From Prostheceraeus crozeri (lineage: Eukaryota; Platyhelminthes; Polycladida; Euryleptidae), in NCBI GenBank assembly GCA_907163375.1, contig CAJQUW010001979.1, forward strand, positions 886,099 to 950,098: 64,000 nucleotides of DNA, written 5' to 3'. Within the stretch, counting starts at the first letter, position 1. The number at the start of each line of letters is the position of its first letter. A model generated the notes under the pieces. That model ran no database searches and was not told where the DNA came from. It saw only the letters and a list, made by a program, of their open reading frames with translations. The position numbers and the translations under genes were made by a program. This document shows positions 46,376 to 58,940 of the stretch, piece by piece.

Positions 46376-47204
46376 AGTCTCATTCATGTTGTATGATAGG
46401 AGATTCCAGTCGCTGAAATATTCTAAAAACAAAAATTGTACGCGAATGAAGGCTATAATTGCAACAAATTAAGTAGAGATATGAAGAAAATAAAATTTGG
46501 AACACTTCAACTATAGAATAAGTATGACTTCAACAACTTGCAATTAGTGTTTTAATTAGTCTCAAAATTTCCAGGACTTTTCCAGGATTTCCAGGGTAAA
46601 ATTCATTTTCTAGGTGTTTTCCAGGTGTGAGGACACCCTGAGCATAACACTTCCACCACCATATCTGTCGTGTTCTTTAATACAGCATGGGGCAAAGCGT
46701 TCACCTGGAAGACGATGCACTCTGACACGACCGTCATTGAAATCCAGAGTGAATCTCGATTCATCGGTCCACAAGACTTTCTGTCAGTGATAGTCATTCC
46801 ATGGATGGGCATCACACCAGGCAACTCGTCTCCTGCGGTGCTCAAAACTCAATGGAATTAGGACAGCTTGTCGTCGCGATTGAATTCCAGCTTCTCGCAA
46901 TCTTCGGTAAGCCGTTCGAATGCTGCAGTCTATATTTAAGGCACTCTTCCAGTGTACGACTAGCTTTGGGACTGACAAATCTATTCCTCTTTGCAGCTAA
47001 AACTAGACGTACGTCTGTCCTTCCTGCAGACTTTCTTGGTCGACCAGATCCCTTCTTCTTTTTAACATCTTCTGCTTTCCATCGACACCACCACCTCCAA
47101 ACAACGACTCTAGATAGTTGCAGCTCTTCGGAAACACTCGCACAACTTTTGCCACAATTAATCATTCCAATAGCCATACCTCTGGTAAACTGGTCGTGTT
47201 CCAT

Positions 47205-50200
47205 ATTATTTTACAAAAGCTGGATTTCAGTTCACGTTTATGTTCAATTTGTAAAAGCAATTGTGACAGTTGTAGCGATATCAAAATTTGAAATTTGACC
47301 ACCATAGATCTTTCTCCATTCTCTAATGTGTTGAATGGTAATACATAGAAAGTGATCTATTGCATCATACCTGAGAAAAAATGAAACAAACTTCAATTCA
47401 AGCTAATGATAGTTTGTCTCATCATGTCAATGAGTACATTTACATTAGACTAACTTCGTAAAAAGGCGTAAAAGCCGGAAAATTTGCGATCCTCACTGTC
47501 ACCCCCTCCCGCAGTGACAGTGGACAGTTCTTTCAAAAAAATTACCGTTATACATGTTTGATGGTAGTGATTCATGGCAAGCAATAAACATGCACTTGCA
47601 GATGCATCTGTTGATAAGAATTGTGATTTGTGCACATTTATGTAATTGAAAATTTTATTTTAGTTGCAAAACTGTTTTAAGTCACCACGCCGCAAGGTAG
47701 GTATGGAGGCTGATAAATCGAATTTATTAGAAATGAACTATGTTTTCAGAAGATTCAGTTTCATGAATCCATCACGTACATCCTTAAGTTTCGAATCTGA
47801 TATCAGTCTCATTTTCAACGGAAGGTTCAATTCAAAAATTAAACACTTATCTCACTCACAAAAATCAAGGATGAGCAACCTATACAACAAATATGCTGCA
47901 TCGCTCAACTGACGGTTTTTTGCTTAGCCTATTCTTTAGTCGATTAGGGACCAAGATCCAAGCCATAAGTTGGTCAGGTTTTGAAGAGCCTTGATTTTGC
48001 AGTTTCTTCTTTAATCTCTCTTAACCACAATTAAGCATGTAGTACTGGCGCTGATTTTGCCGTATAACATTAATTTTAAGGGTAGGCCCATATAGGTGTT
48101 TCTGTACCACAATTAAGTATTCGGTACTGGCGCTGATTCTAGCTCAAAATATTTCATTTGGGTAAATTTCTGGAAATATTTGTTCAATGCCATAAAATCA
48201 CATCAAATTTATACAAGTCAAAATGAAATCAGTTCGGCAATGTGAGTAGGCCCTCTATGGCTAGAATGACAGCAATAGCTCCATGAGAAATTTCAGTGAG
48301 AATATATTTTACTCTCCTCAGTGTGGATTTCGAATGTCTTTTCAATTTATCTCGGATGGTTGAATCCAGCAGGAAAAGTGAAATATACGAATCTCGAATG
48401 AACATGGTCTGAACCTTTGAACTCATTGTGGAAATGCTTGGTTTGCAATTTTATTGGTATAGACTAATAAATTTGAACCATCTTTTAATACGTCGATTGA
48501 CCGCTTTACTTGAATATGCAAAAAAGGGACATATTGCCTGAATCTTCAATGATAAGACGGCGCATTAGGCAAGTCTTATGAGACTTCATGCTACAATCGG
48601 TTAACATAATTGACTCAAGGTATGTACAAAATTATCTGATTCTGACTTATGTGCAATGATGCACTATAAGCCCTCTGCTATAAAGACGAGATTACCTTGA
48701 CAAAAAATCTGACAGATGAAGGGATGCTAGATGTGCCATCTATTGACTTCAGACTCTATGAATCTGCAGTTGCACATACAAATGACTAATTTATTAGTTT
48801 TCATCGAGATCTTTTTTTCTTAAGTTGTTAAAAATAATAAAAACAGGTGTAAATAAATAATAAACAAAAGTCATGGAAGACCTTTTTAAGAAATTCGAAA
48901 TTAAAACAATTATTCACCAGATTTTGATGGACATCTATGTTCATAATCGTGGGTCAGAATACCGGTGAAGGCGAAGTGATACGATGGTAAAGGACGAATT
49001 GCACGTTTTCTATTTTTTGCTGTATGACATTCATATCGTTTGAGATGGTGCTTTTAGTATCAAAGTCAGGAGCTGGTCAGGAGCATAGAAATCGGTCAGG
49101 AGTAGGATCACAGTTTAAGTCAGTGAAGACTACCTGTATTGATTAAGTGAAGGGAAGAAATCAAAATTGAAGAATTTGAGGCAGAATAACTAGACAAAAG
49201 AAAATCGCAGACATATTTCGAAAGCTTCATCACGAAACATGTTGTCCTTCATAAATCGCTTACTTAAACTTTTTCAAGGGCAAGCAATCACACAATGCTT
49301 TTCACAAAAGTAAACAAAATGCCCTTTTGAGGGCAAATTTTCACTTGAATTAACATTTTCTTCAACGCTGGATAGAAATGATTTCTCAGTTGTGTCAGAT
49401 TAGTAAGCATGTACGGCAATAGCGTAGGAGCATGTGTCTGGAAATTGCTATGTTGTTTTAATTAATAGAAATACTGTAATACATAGTTGTTGTTCCTGTT
49501 GGAAACAGGAAGCAATAAGATTGAAATCTTGACAGCTGCTGAGAAGGCCTAGACTCGAACATCGTCTGATCCTTCAGCAGACATGTTCAATTTAAGCGAA
49601 CGGTCTCATTAAACAAGCAATACAGTAAGGGAAATATGCTTAATGGCTCTCCAATCTATTGTCCGTTTTGAGTCGCTCCTCTCCATTTGTCTAGTGGAGA
49701 GATTCTGGTGACTGTCGCAAAGATATCAAATAAATGCATAGATGTTGATCTGCATGCTGTCAATAACTGAATACATGGTGTCGAAGTCGAAGACTACCAA
49801 GGTGTGATAAATTCATCATCTTTTGATTTTGAAATTTTAGGAATTTGAGGAATTTAAGAATTTTGACAGTTCTTCCAGGAATTTAAGCTACCGATTTTCT
49901 ATAATATACCGTATTTGATTTTTTTGTTGATATATTGGAAATGTGGGCTCTTGTCGAAGGCGGTTTGCATGAATGAATGTTTGAGTTTGTGATCTAACTC
50001 CATATATTTTAGTGATTAAATGTTTGATATTGTGTACATTGATGATGAGGTGGAGAATGAAAAGGAAGAAATGTAAGAGAAAATAATTCTGATAGCAACG
50101 ACGAACGCGGGATACAATGTTTGAAAGTCTTGGAGCCAGAAGAAGCTTAATTGAGTGACGAAACATTGACCACTTTTGATTCTATCAGTCATTTTATATC

Positions 50201-50368
50201 GATTTTGATAAGTGTCAGTTGAGCTATTATAGATTCCATCATTTTGATTTGAAGTGATGCTAAATACGAATACAACAATAACTATACATTTCTAAAACAG
50301 ACTTGATTCCATGATTTTTGAAAGAAACCCGGATGCAATTAAATAATAGTTATCCATGTTATATTGAT
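47205..50368. other. Spacer with a short local duplication
   Basis: About 3.1 kb without a recognised gene. ACCACAATTAAG ... GGTACTGGCGCTGATTxT-type sequence occurs twice, at 48024-48059 and 48106-48141, a diverged direct duplication 82 bp apart. AGGAATTTGAGGAATTT near 49840 resembles the repeat near 950-1035. Confidence 0.4.
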
Positions 50369-50760
50369 GGACAATTCCATAAATTTCATACGCACGCTCT
50401 GACACATATTAGTCATCTCTCATCATGAAGCAATGCGACCATCCATGAAAGTTGCACCACACCATGCCAAATTAGTCTGAAATATTTGTCACTTTTCAAA
50501 TCTTTAATAGTAGTCCCTCTTTCGACACAAGAGGTCAAAATGTCACTGCAACGCACGGATCACGCACGTCTGTGAGCTACATTGACCTTTCGACCTGTAG
50601 CGTAGAAAGAGGGACAACTATCAAATAACTGAAAAGTGATAAATATTTCAGACTAATTTGGCATGGCATGGTGCAATATTCATGGATGAAGTCAAAATGC
50701 TTCATGATTGGAAATGACGAATATGATTCGAACGTCCGTGCGCTATTTATGGAATTGTCC
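50369..50760. mobile_element. Foldback element with long arms
   Basis: GGACAATTCCATAAAT at 50369 is matched inverted by ATTTATGGAATTGTCC ending at 50760. The arms stay recognisably paired for about 160 bp each (for example CCAAATTAGTCTGAAATAT against its complement near 50660, and GTCCCTCTTTC near 50515). The centre pairs too through AGGTCAAAATGT and ACATTGACCT. It has no coding capacity, and a target duplication was not resolved. Confidence 0.8.
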
Positions 50761-53700
50761 TGATCACTTAGAAAGGTCTAATAGTTAGGCCAACTATTGA
50801 ACAATAACAATTACTGACAACCATTGTCAGACATTATATCGACGTCTATGTGCAGTCAGTCCAGTGGAGCTGGTTTTGTTACAAAACTCGTGAAACTCTA
50901 TCATTGATGAACTTTGGTGCGGACTCTATTTGAGAGCGAGTTGTACACACCAATTTTATTACTGTATGGTTGTTGTCTCCACTCAAAATGGAAAATTTTC
51001 TGAAACATATGTATCACTATCCCCAGGCAGGCCATGTTGCAATTACCCCAGTGTTGTGGCCAATATTGCATAAACCAGAATGATAAGGTTTAAACTAAGC
51101 TGCTAAAAGAAATAGTTGCAAATTGATGATATTTTTCAAAGCTTCACTGTTGAGAAGGCCTTATCAAGAAAATACAACGATAAGAATAAAGACGGTAAAA
51201 TTCAAAAATTGGTGACATTTTCTGTGCATTCAGCTTTACAAATGATGTTGCGAAAGAACAAAAAAGAGAAACGATGTACTCCCATCAATAGCAGAAATCC
51301 AAATGAGAGAACACATGCATAAGTGAACTAGCAATTTATGAAATTGAATTCAAAAGTTGTAAAAAAATTTCATATATGAAGTACCGTCAAATTTCTGCAA
51401 GCGCGAATTAAACATCTTAAGCCTACTTTACACTGGCAGTCGGTGCAGTTGCAGCAGACGAGTGACCATTTCGTCATGTGATTGAAGCGCATCATGACAT
51501 AGCTATGAAAATGAACTGCATGTGCGGCACCTAATTTACATTGCGAACAGCAAGTCAGCTACTACACTGTCCAACTAGAGTGACAAGTGAAACGTTAAAA
51601 GAATACATGCTCTTTCAGATGCTATTTTGATGAAGCGTGGGGAGAATGTTGGTTGAAAAAGAAACACATGAATAAGAAGTATACTGTACGGACGATGAGA
51701 AAAGCAAGGCGATTCGAAAGCTTACTCTGATTTTCGCATTTATTGTTTGCTACCAATTTGAAGCATATATCAGAATACAATACAAATAGAATTAATGATT
51801 CCTTTTACGCTCGGCTTATTTTGAACACTGAAACCACGAGGAGTCCCTATCAGCCCCTATAATTTCAAAGGTCGTATGATTAAATCTTTCAAAAATTGAC
51901 AGCAAGCCTATACTACCAGACTTGTGTCAACTCATGAAATGATGTAATTGATTACAATTACAAATTACTTACCTAAAATTGTAATTGATTACAGATTAGT
52001 AAAGCTTGATGTTCGAAGCAACAACCGAAAAATTCTTTACTGCTAAATGCATTGCAATAACGAAGTGCGACAATTATCCAAGCCTGTAAAGCGATAGTTT
52101 TAAAGCCGTCAATTACAGCGATATAATAACAGCGACTTCATAACTTGCATTCTTCGGTAACCTTATTCCATGCATTTGCCTTTGACACCTTATCATGATA
52201 AGACTTATTATCACTGATGGCATAAATGCATGGGAAATTTCTCATGGACTCAATTGCGCATTCCTGATGCGTTGACATGGTTTAAGATGACCTGTCAGGT
52301 TGCTGTAACAAGATCTGGTAGAATAAATAAAGAAAATTAACCAATCAGATAACCCTATCATTGCAGCAGGCTGCAAGGAAATAGACTTCGTTCTAATCTC
52401 GGAACTGGTCATGTTCTGCGGTAAGAAATTACGATAAACGTCATGATAAGGTCATTTTTGTCATCTGCTGCACAGCACAGAACTGCCGGTGTAAAGCAGG
52501 CAGGCCTTACTCAATCTCATTTCTCTGCTTATAAATATCTCCAATTGTGTAAATCCGATAAAACAGTGATAGACAAAGACATCAGTGCGATCAATTTACG
52601 CCGGCAAGAATCTATGCTGGTTAGTAGACCATGCCCTGCAAAATAACAGAAAGGAATGCACACAGCATCAATCGCTGATTTTTGAATTTCTATGTCTTCA
52701 TTTTACCGCTGTATTTGCTTGATGAAGCTGTTTAAACGGTGTAAATTTGAAGCCAATTCTTTTAACAGTTTGGCTTTTAAACCTAATATTTCAATATTAA
52801 CAAATGCCACTTAAAATATATTGCAACATCTTGCTAAACCTTATTGCACAAACCACTTTTTCTACAATCGAAACAGCTTCACGCCTGAAATCCTCAAACC
52901 TTGAAAACGTAATGATGAAATCATCGTCTAACTATTCAATAATGATGCACAGTAGTTCGACATAAGAAATTAGCTCTTCAGGTCGCATTTCCCCCCCCCC
53001 CCAAACCACCCTTCAATCCGTATCACTAACGTAGATAAATAGTAAAGATAAAGGCATTTATTAAAGGCGATAAATCTACTGCACCTTGGCAGTTCTGAGC
53101 TGTGCCCGACATAGGCAATCCGAGGGTAAAATACTCTACCCCCAGATTGACGAATCACCGTTTTCCATAAATGTACGTGTATTCAGAGACGGTCGATTTA
53201 ATATCCCTACGTTCCTGCAGGGAGCTCATCGATAAACAGACAGACAAATGACCTTAACTTCATTCTGCTATCTGACATTTCGCCTCGTCTACAACGATTA
53301 TTCTGTTGGATTTATATCTCTTGATTTGCGTCGCATGTACATTGCACAGCTGTTGAACATAGACACTGATGGCAGTAAAACCTCTAGAATGGAAGTAAGG
53401 CTTCATGGAAAACACAACAGTGGCAATAAAGTCGCACGCTGCACTTTCAGTTAAATACACTTATCAACGTCTGAATCATTGGGATGGAATCAGTCACATG
53501 TGCAATTCCAAGCTTTTCATTGGTGGTTAATGCCCCAACTTAGTTCACCCGGATCTGCCGCGACCTTGAGTCAATTTCCATTCTAGTCAACATCAGATAA
53601 ACAATCTATTTCTATGTATGAGAAGGAAATAATGCGACTTTGAACATAAATTTCTTTTCTGACGTGAGTGAGAATCTGCTAATGATGGCACTTGCTGAAT

Positions 53701-53970
53701 GTCGCGTCGGACGCCATCATAAAATGCATTGCAATAACGAAGTGCGACATACATGCCTTGTCACATCGGTCACCCCGTCTGTAGTCTGCAGTGTGATAAA
53801 AGCTATGTCCCCAGAAGAAGTAAGTAATTTAAAGAACAAAACTTCCCATCTTTTTCTTTTTAGAGGAAGAAAAAAATTCTCGATGAAGGGAGACCGCTAC
53901 TTAATCTGACCGCTTTAATACAGAATGCGAAATAAATAGTCCATCATTTCTTTGCTATAAAATACTGACC
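50761..53970. other. Spacer, nothing recognised
   Basis: AT-rich. Small items only: a GTAATTGATTAC inverted pair near 51945-52005, a C12 run at 52991-53002, and one copy (52043-52070) of a 28-bp block identical to 53722-53749. No frame shows a motif. Confidence 0.4.
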
Positions 53971-53974
53971 ATTA

Positions 53975-54955
53975 CCATGGATTAGTGATGAAACTTTTCC
54001 GAAAAATGGAAAATTTTGAATTTTTGTGATACAATTTGCGCGTTTTCTACCATAGCCGATGCAGCTACACACCAATAGAATTGGTCCAAAACTCTTGATT
54101 TCATCATTATTTCGATTAAAACGATCGTAGCAATGCGAATCGCGCCCGCGGATTTTAGAGCATTCCTTTGCCCCCAGTGGCTTGTGTTTGTGTGTTAGTA
54201 TTATTATTTATTATCACAAAAACACCGTTGATGGGATAACGTGAATCTTTCTTTACAATAGGGTTATATTTTCATGCAATGAGAAAAATCTGGAGAAAAA
54301 TAAACCGTGCACTTTATTTTGGAGTCTGCTTATAGCTTGAAAGTTAGTTAAGCTTTATTACACAGCGTTAATTATAGTGATGCAAATTTTCCATGTGTTG
54401 ATGAACATATGAAGAAAAACTGTAAACTCGTGATATATTTGGAAACTTAAAGATATATGTGACGAGAACAAGAATATCTATGATAACTTTTATCTTCTAG
54501 CGTATAGAAATTGTCCGATATCTTCGCTGAGGACAAACTGTACATCTTCCACTTCTATTTCAGATACCTATTTCTGCTATTTCCAAATCGATTTCAGATC
54601 TGTCTATATGAATTTCAGACATTTCCAGATGAATTTAAGACTCTCCAATTGAATTTATGATCTTTTCAAAGTTGAGTTTCTGACAGATATCTGAAATCCA
54701 ATTAATGTCTAAAATTCATTTGGAAAGATCTGAAATAGACATGGAAAAGCTGTACTTGGTTCCAAAAATTAACATGCAGGGATAGGGAAGTTTTCTGTCT
54801 TTGAATACTACATAGTCTTTTCAAACGACTATAATAAATAAGTCTGCTAAACAATGATTTAAGGCAAAAACATCAATCATCGAAAAAATTCAAAATTTGC
54901 CAAAAGTGGAAAATTTTCCATTTGCTTCACTACCGTGGATGCAGGGCTGCGAGAA
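53975..54955. mobile_element. Possible non-autonomous transposon
   Basis: Near the left, TTAGTGATGAAACTTTTCC and AATGGAAAATTTTGAATTTT are matched inverted near 54860-54945 (AAAATTCAAAATTTG, GGAAAATTTTCCATTTGC, TTCACTACCG). The match is imperfect, with small gaps. No target duplication or coding sequence was found. Confidence 0.4.
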
Positions 54956-55199
54956 ATCGAATAATATTTTTTGTTAACCGTGCCTGCTGTTCAGCTCTAG
55001 AAAGGCATCCATCTGGACTACAGCCAGATGCCAAACTATACACATTTTTTGAGTTATTATTGATTTTTTATCGATGAAGAGAATCGAACATTTTTCAGAA
55101 GTAGAATGTCTGAAGAATGGCTTGGCTTTTTCGAACATTGAAAAAGAAAAGATTTTCAAGATTACTAGAAAATGAAGATGAAAGATTTTTGAAAGAATG

Positions 55200-55493
55200 T
55201 TAAATCTTTTTCTCCGAAAAGACAGGAAAATTGACTTTGTATACATATATTTGAATGTACGTTAGGGACCTGCGAAGCTTCGAGTTTGATTCGATTCGAA
55301 ATTGTGATTCGGAAAATATTCTTTCATTAGCTATCCAAAAACACTTCTGGCACTCATATTGAAGATCATGACATGGCCAGCTGTCTCCATTTATCTTCGT
55401 TACTTGTATGACATTAATGGGATTTGGATTGCACTCTTTGAAGTGCTCGCAAATGGTAGTTTGTTTACTAATAGGTCCTTTGTTGTCCAACAT
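55200..55493 (-). pseudogene. Possible GIY-YIG endonuclease fragment
   Basis: The minus frame reads CEHFKECNPNPINVIQVTKI, then NGDSW ... YECQKCFWIANERIF. This resembles the second half of GIY-YIG domains in Penelope-like elements (HF-spacer-hydrophobic run-KI-ERxxWI). The YIG start and the RT are not visible nearby. A weak assignment. Confidence 0.3.
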
Positions 55494-55560
55494 GCCGGTG
55501 GGTACAAGGTTTTCTGTTGTGCTTTTCTCATAACAAGTCCGGAAAACTTTATGTAGCGTC

Positions 55561-57098
55561 TTTTGACATAAGTTATCGACTTCCTATCGGTGCTCGCAAT
55601 TTGGAAGAATCGTTGCTCACGTTAAGATTTCGCGAGAGCTTCAATATCCCTCGGCTAAGGAAGCTGCAGATCGAAAAGCAAAAGTAGGCCTATTTAAATT
55701 TTGAATGATTCGATTCAAAATTTCCCGATTCGCAGGTTCCTGATGCACGTGTATTGTGAAAAATGTCTACGTTTCTTCTGAAAAGACAGTGTGTACTTGT
55801 ACTTATAGTGTATGGAGAGTTGAATTTTCTTACAAATGATTGAATGTAAACATGCCGTGAGGCTTTATTAGCTTATCCTTTGCATCTGTCACTGATACAA
55901 TATTTAAATTTCAGTGACTTTTGTTTCCTGAGCCCTGATTACCAGGTATGACTAACACGTTATCGGAATAAATACATCGTAAACGAATATCGTCATTTAT
56001 CTCAGTGAAGGTAATTTTTCGTAGATTTAGTTTAAAATGATTGAATTTCCTTTTGCTAATAGCTATGTACATGTATATTGCAAGCATATATTTTAACACA
56101 ACAGAAGGAAGAAAACATATATATTTTTTCTGCACGGACACACGTTACATTATCTTCCAAATTATAGATACCACCTAGAATGAATTCTAAGATGAGGAAA
56201 GTTTATATTCTATAGTAGTCTAAACAAACGAAATCAACTTTTACTATTGTCAATGTAGAGTGCATTCACACCACCACGTTAGCGGCGCATTTACTGAACC
56301 ATCGCTATACGGGACGTCGTCTCTCCAGTGACTAGACAAGGATTGTACAGAGCAACTTGCTGGAACTGAATCCGCATGTAGCTGCTCCTCTCATGAAGTA
56401 CTTGGCCAAAGATGAACCATTTGTCTTTCAAGATGATCTTGTCTCTGATCTCTCAAGTTGTGATCCACGAAATGGTGGAAAGGTAGCATGAGGACGGAGT
56501 GCCTAGTGATTTAGCAAAAATTGCATTCCACTCGTGGTGGTAACGTGCGGTTCGTCCGGGTTGGAACGACAATTTTCAACTCTTGTTATGACGTACGGCA
56601 TAGTGCGGGCTATAGACTCCGTATCGAGAAAGCCGGAAAGCTCACTTTCCTTTATCGTCAATTGAACAAGTGTTAATGCATCCTTTCATGAGTATATATT
56701 TTGAAAGTGGCGCTTCCTGTTTTCATATTAAATTTAACAATAGAATTATAAGTCGTTTTTCTTTATTTTTTACAGATTTGATACAATACTTTTTCCAGCA
56801 GGAAGCCCACTATAAATTTTTGTAGCAAATAAAATAGCAAAATGACCACTTTTTATCGCAAATTGTACTTAGATAATTTTGAATGCAAACCAATGCCTTT
56901 CTGTAGGAACAACCTACCGTCATCAGGAAAATAATCTAACTGAAGGGTACATGCACATAAATTTCTACAAAAGATATTCAAAATTATCAAGCTATAGAGT
57001 ACTTACTATAAAACCTAGATAAATCTTTGGTCAGCAAAGACTATGTTCAAAACACCAAAGAAATGATATAACTACTAAAGGCAAAAAAAGAAGAGACA
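55561..57098. other. Spacer, nothing recognised
   Basis: About 56300-56640 is somewhat GC-richer than its surroundings but shows no recognised protein. The part next to 57098 is downstream of the Penelope-like element on the minus strand. Confidence 0.4.
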
Positions 57099-58940
57099 TC
57101 AGAAAACAGAAAGATAAAATGAAGAGCCTGAATGAGAAAGTTGACTGTTTAAAATTGGGGACCTCTTCTTTATGAAGAGGGCCTCGGAGATACGAACAAA
57201 ATGAGTTTTGTAAATGATCGAAATATTGTTCATGATGTCACGTCTGCTGCAGGTATTACATTCAAGCAAATGGTCGAAAATTGGACCAGGTCTTGACACA
57301 TGTTCATGAAATCTTCTACCTAGATGTCGTGTTGTCTCACCGATGTATGTGGTATACTGATCACCAGTACACTTGAATTCATAAACCACCGATGAGACAA
57401 GGGACCTCGGGGTAGGAGACTTCAGAGGAAAAAACTCTCGCAGTCTGGTGCTACGAAAAGAAAAAGCACAATGTGGTCTTATTTTCACAGATATCAGCCT
57501 TTTAACACGTCTGCAATACATGATACTTTCCTTGTCAAAATATCTGAAAGTAAAAGTCTGTCTTCTGATGTTACTTTCTTCACTCATTGAATCTTCTTGG
57601 TTCACTTGTCTAGGAATTACAATTTTGTCAAGCGTCTCTTTCAGATGTTTCTCCACAAACCACAAAGGGTAATTGTTTGCTGCTAAAATTTTTTTCAATT
57701 TTCTTTTTTCTTCGTGAAACAACTCCCAGCTGCTGGATAGCAGATAAGCACGGTAAATGCTGCCAATTATCAGACCTCTTTTCCAATTCATTGGAACATT
57801 GGAACGAAAATTCAGTTGAATATGAGTATTCGATGGCTTGCGATACAGGCTATATTCAACCGAAGTCGATTGTCTATGCAACATGACATCAAGAAAAGCG
57901 AGTTTGTTGCTTTTTTCTGATTCACAAGTGAATTTTAAATTTGGATGTCTGGAGTTGATGAAGAGAAGAAAAGCATCAATCTTTGATTTGTCTTCAAAAA
58001 CGCAAAACATATCATCGACATAGCGAACACAAAAGGAAGGCATGTTACTGGAGGAAAACTGACTTTCCATATGATCCATGAGTATTTCTGCAAAAATGCA
58101 GCTGAGTGGACTGCCCATTGCTGCTCCATCTATCTGACGATATAGTTTGCCATCAAAAAGAAATATACTTTGAATGCATAATGACAACAGTTTTTTCAAA
58201 GTCGGCCTTGGAACTTTCAATTCTTTCAAAAGAATGTCTAATGCCAACTCGATTGTTATATCTACTGGAACATTGGTGAATAATGAACATACATCAAATG
58301 AGATCAGATGATGAGAATCCTCAAATTGATGGCTACGTAGTTTTTGAAGGAATGCTGTAGTCGATGAAACACTGAATCTTGGTGAAAAATTCTTGCGAAT
58401 GATTGAATCAAAAAAATTTGCCAAGTGATGCTGAGGTGTATCTATCATGGACACAACTGGACGTAAAGGCACATCAAGCTTATGAACTTTGGCCAAACCA
58501 TATAGTTTACCAGGAGCAGAGCCTTTTGGGAGAATTTGTTGATAGTCTTCAGGAGAAATAAGCGACTTCAGATAGCGATTGATGTAATAAATTATGGAAT
58601 TCTCTAATTGCACAATAGGATGCTTGTTAATGGAGTCATTTTCAACTGCTGATCCTTGCAGTTCTTCAAATTTGCTTGCACCTCGACCTTTGTCAGCCGA
58701 AAGAACCTTTATGGACGAGTCCTTTCTCAACTTTTCAATGATTTTATGACACTTCATATTCTTCTTTGAATCACAGATTGATTTGAAATGTTTGCCAAAT
58801 TTGTAAGTCAATGAGTGTAGCTCATTTTTCACAAAATTCTTTTCAGTAATAGTCTCAAAATGTGGAGAAATTACTGAATAGAGAGACTCTTCAAATGCAT
58901 TTCTCCACATTTTGAGACTATTACTGAAAAGAATTTTGTG
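57099..58940 (-). mobile_element. Penelope-like element with GIY-YIG endonuclease, long open frame
   Basis: One minus-strand frame is open for 666 codons (59099-57099); its first 50 or so codons lie outside the element's normal coding region. Recognisable parts, counted from that first Met: KLYGLAKVHKLDVPLRPVVS near 200; motif A LISFDVCSLFTNVPV near 267; AAMGSPLSCIFAEI near 328; motif C RYVDDMF near 358; a connector; then GIY-YIG with TTYIGETTRHLGRRFHEHV near 585. After SADKGRG, near residue 142, the sequence jumps to SKFEELQGS, so about 25-30 residues of the usual RT N-terminus seem lost in frame. It is otherwise well preserved and looks much younger than the Penelope relic at 32-33.6 kb. 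Confidence 0.9.
58830..58940. repeat. 42-bp perfect inverted repeat at the 5' edge of the Penelope-like element
   Basis: 58830-58871 and 58899-58940 are perfect inverted copies separated by 27 bases. The left copy is coding (TITEKNFVK region); the right copy is its reverse and marks where similarity to the family stops. Penelope-like elements often show 5' truncation with inverted tails, so this is probably an insertion junction. Confidence 0.93.

Larger units (their letters stand above)
45211..46640. mobile_element. Non-autonomous hAT element in the Tc1 gene
   Basis: The 1430-bp element starts CAGGGTGTCC and ends GGACACCCTG, a 10-bp inverted repeat. AGCATAAC flanks it on both sides (45203-45210, 46641-46648), a perfect 8-bp duplication as made by hAT transposases. 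Removing the element and one copy restores the Tc1 sequence across VML and WGG. Next to each end lies AAAATTTCCAGG plus TTTCCAGGGTAAAATTCATT in the same, not inverted, orientation. There is no transposase. The interior holds a long hairpin and a minisatellite. The perfect duplication suggests a recent insertion. Confidence 0.93.
44766..47204 (-). mobile_element. Tc1-like transposase, split by a hAT insertion
   Basis: The minus-strand N-terminal part starts at ATG 47204 (MEHDQFTRGMAIGMINCGKS), a helix-turn-helix with RWKAEDVKKKKGSGRPRK, the GRPR-type hook. A frame change near 46980 leads to VHWKSALNIDCSIRTAYRRL and VLWTDESRFTLDF (first Asp). The 45211-46640 insertion lies after GGGSVML. The C-terminal part resumes WGGIWHGGRTTAVI and has FQDDNARPHRSS (second Asp) and SPDLSPIEQVWDELGRR (Glu), 34 residues apart, i.e. 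DD34E. It ends at the TAA at 44766. There is also a TGA before QKVLWTDES and a shift near 45120. Terminal repeats are not resolved; TTGATA with GTCACAAT occurs near both ends. Inactive. Confidence 0.88.
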
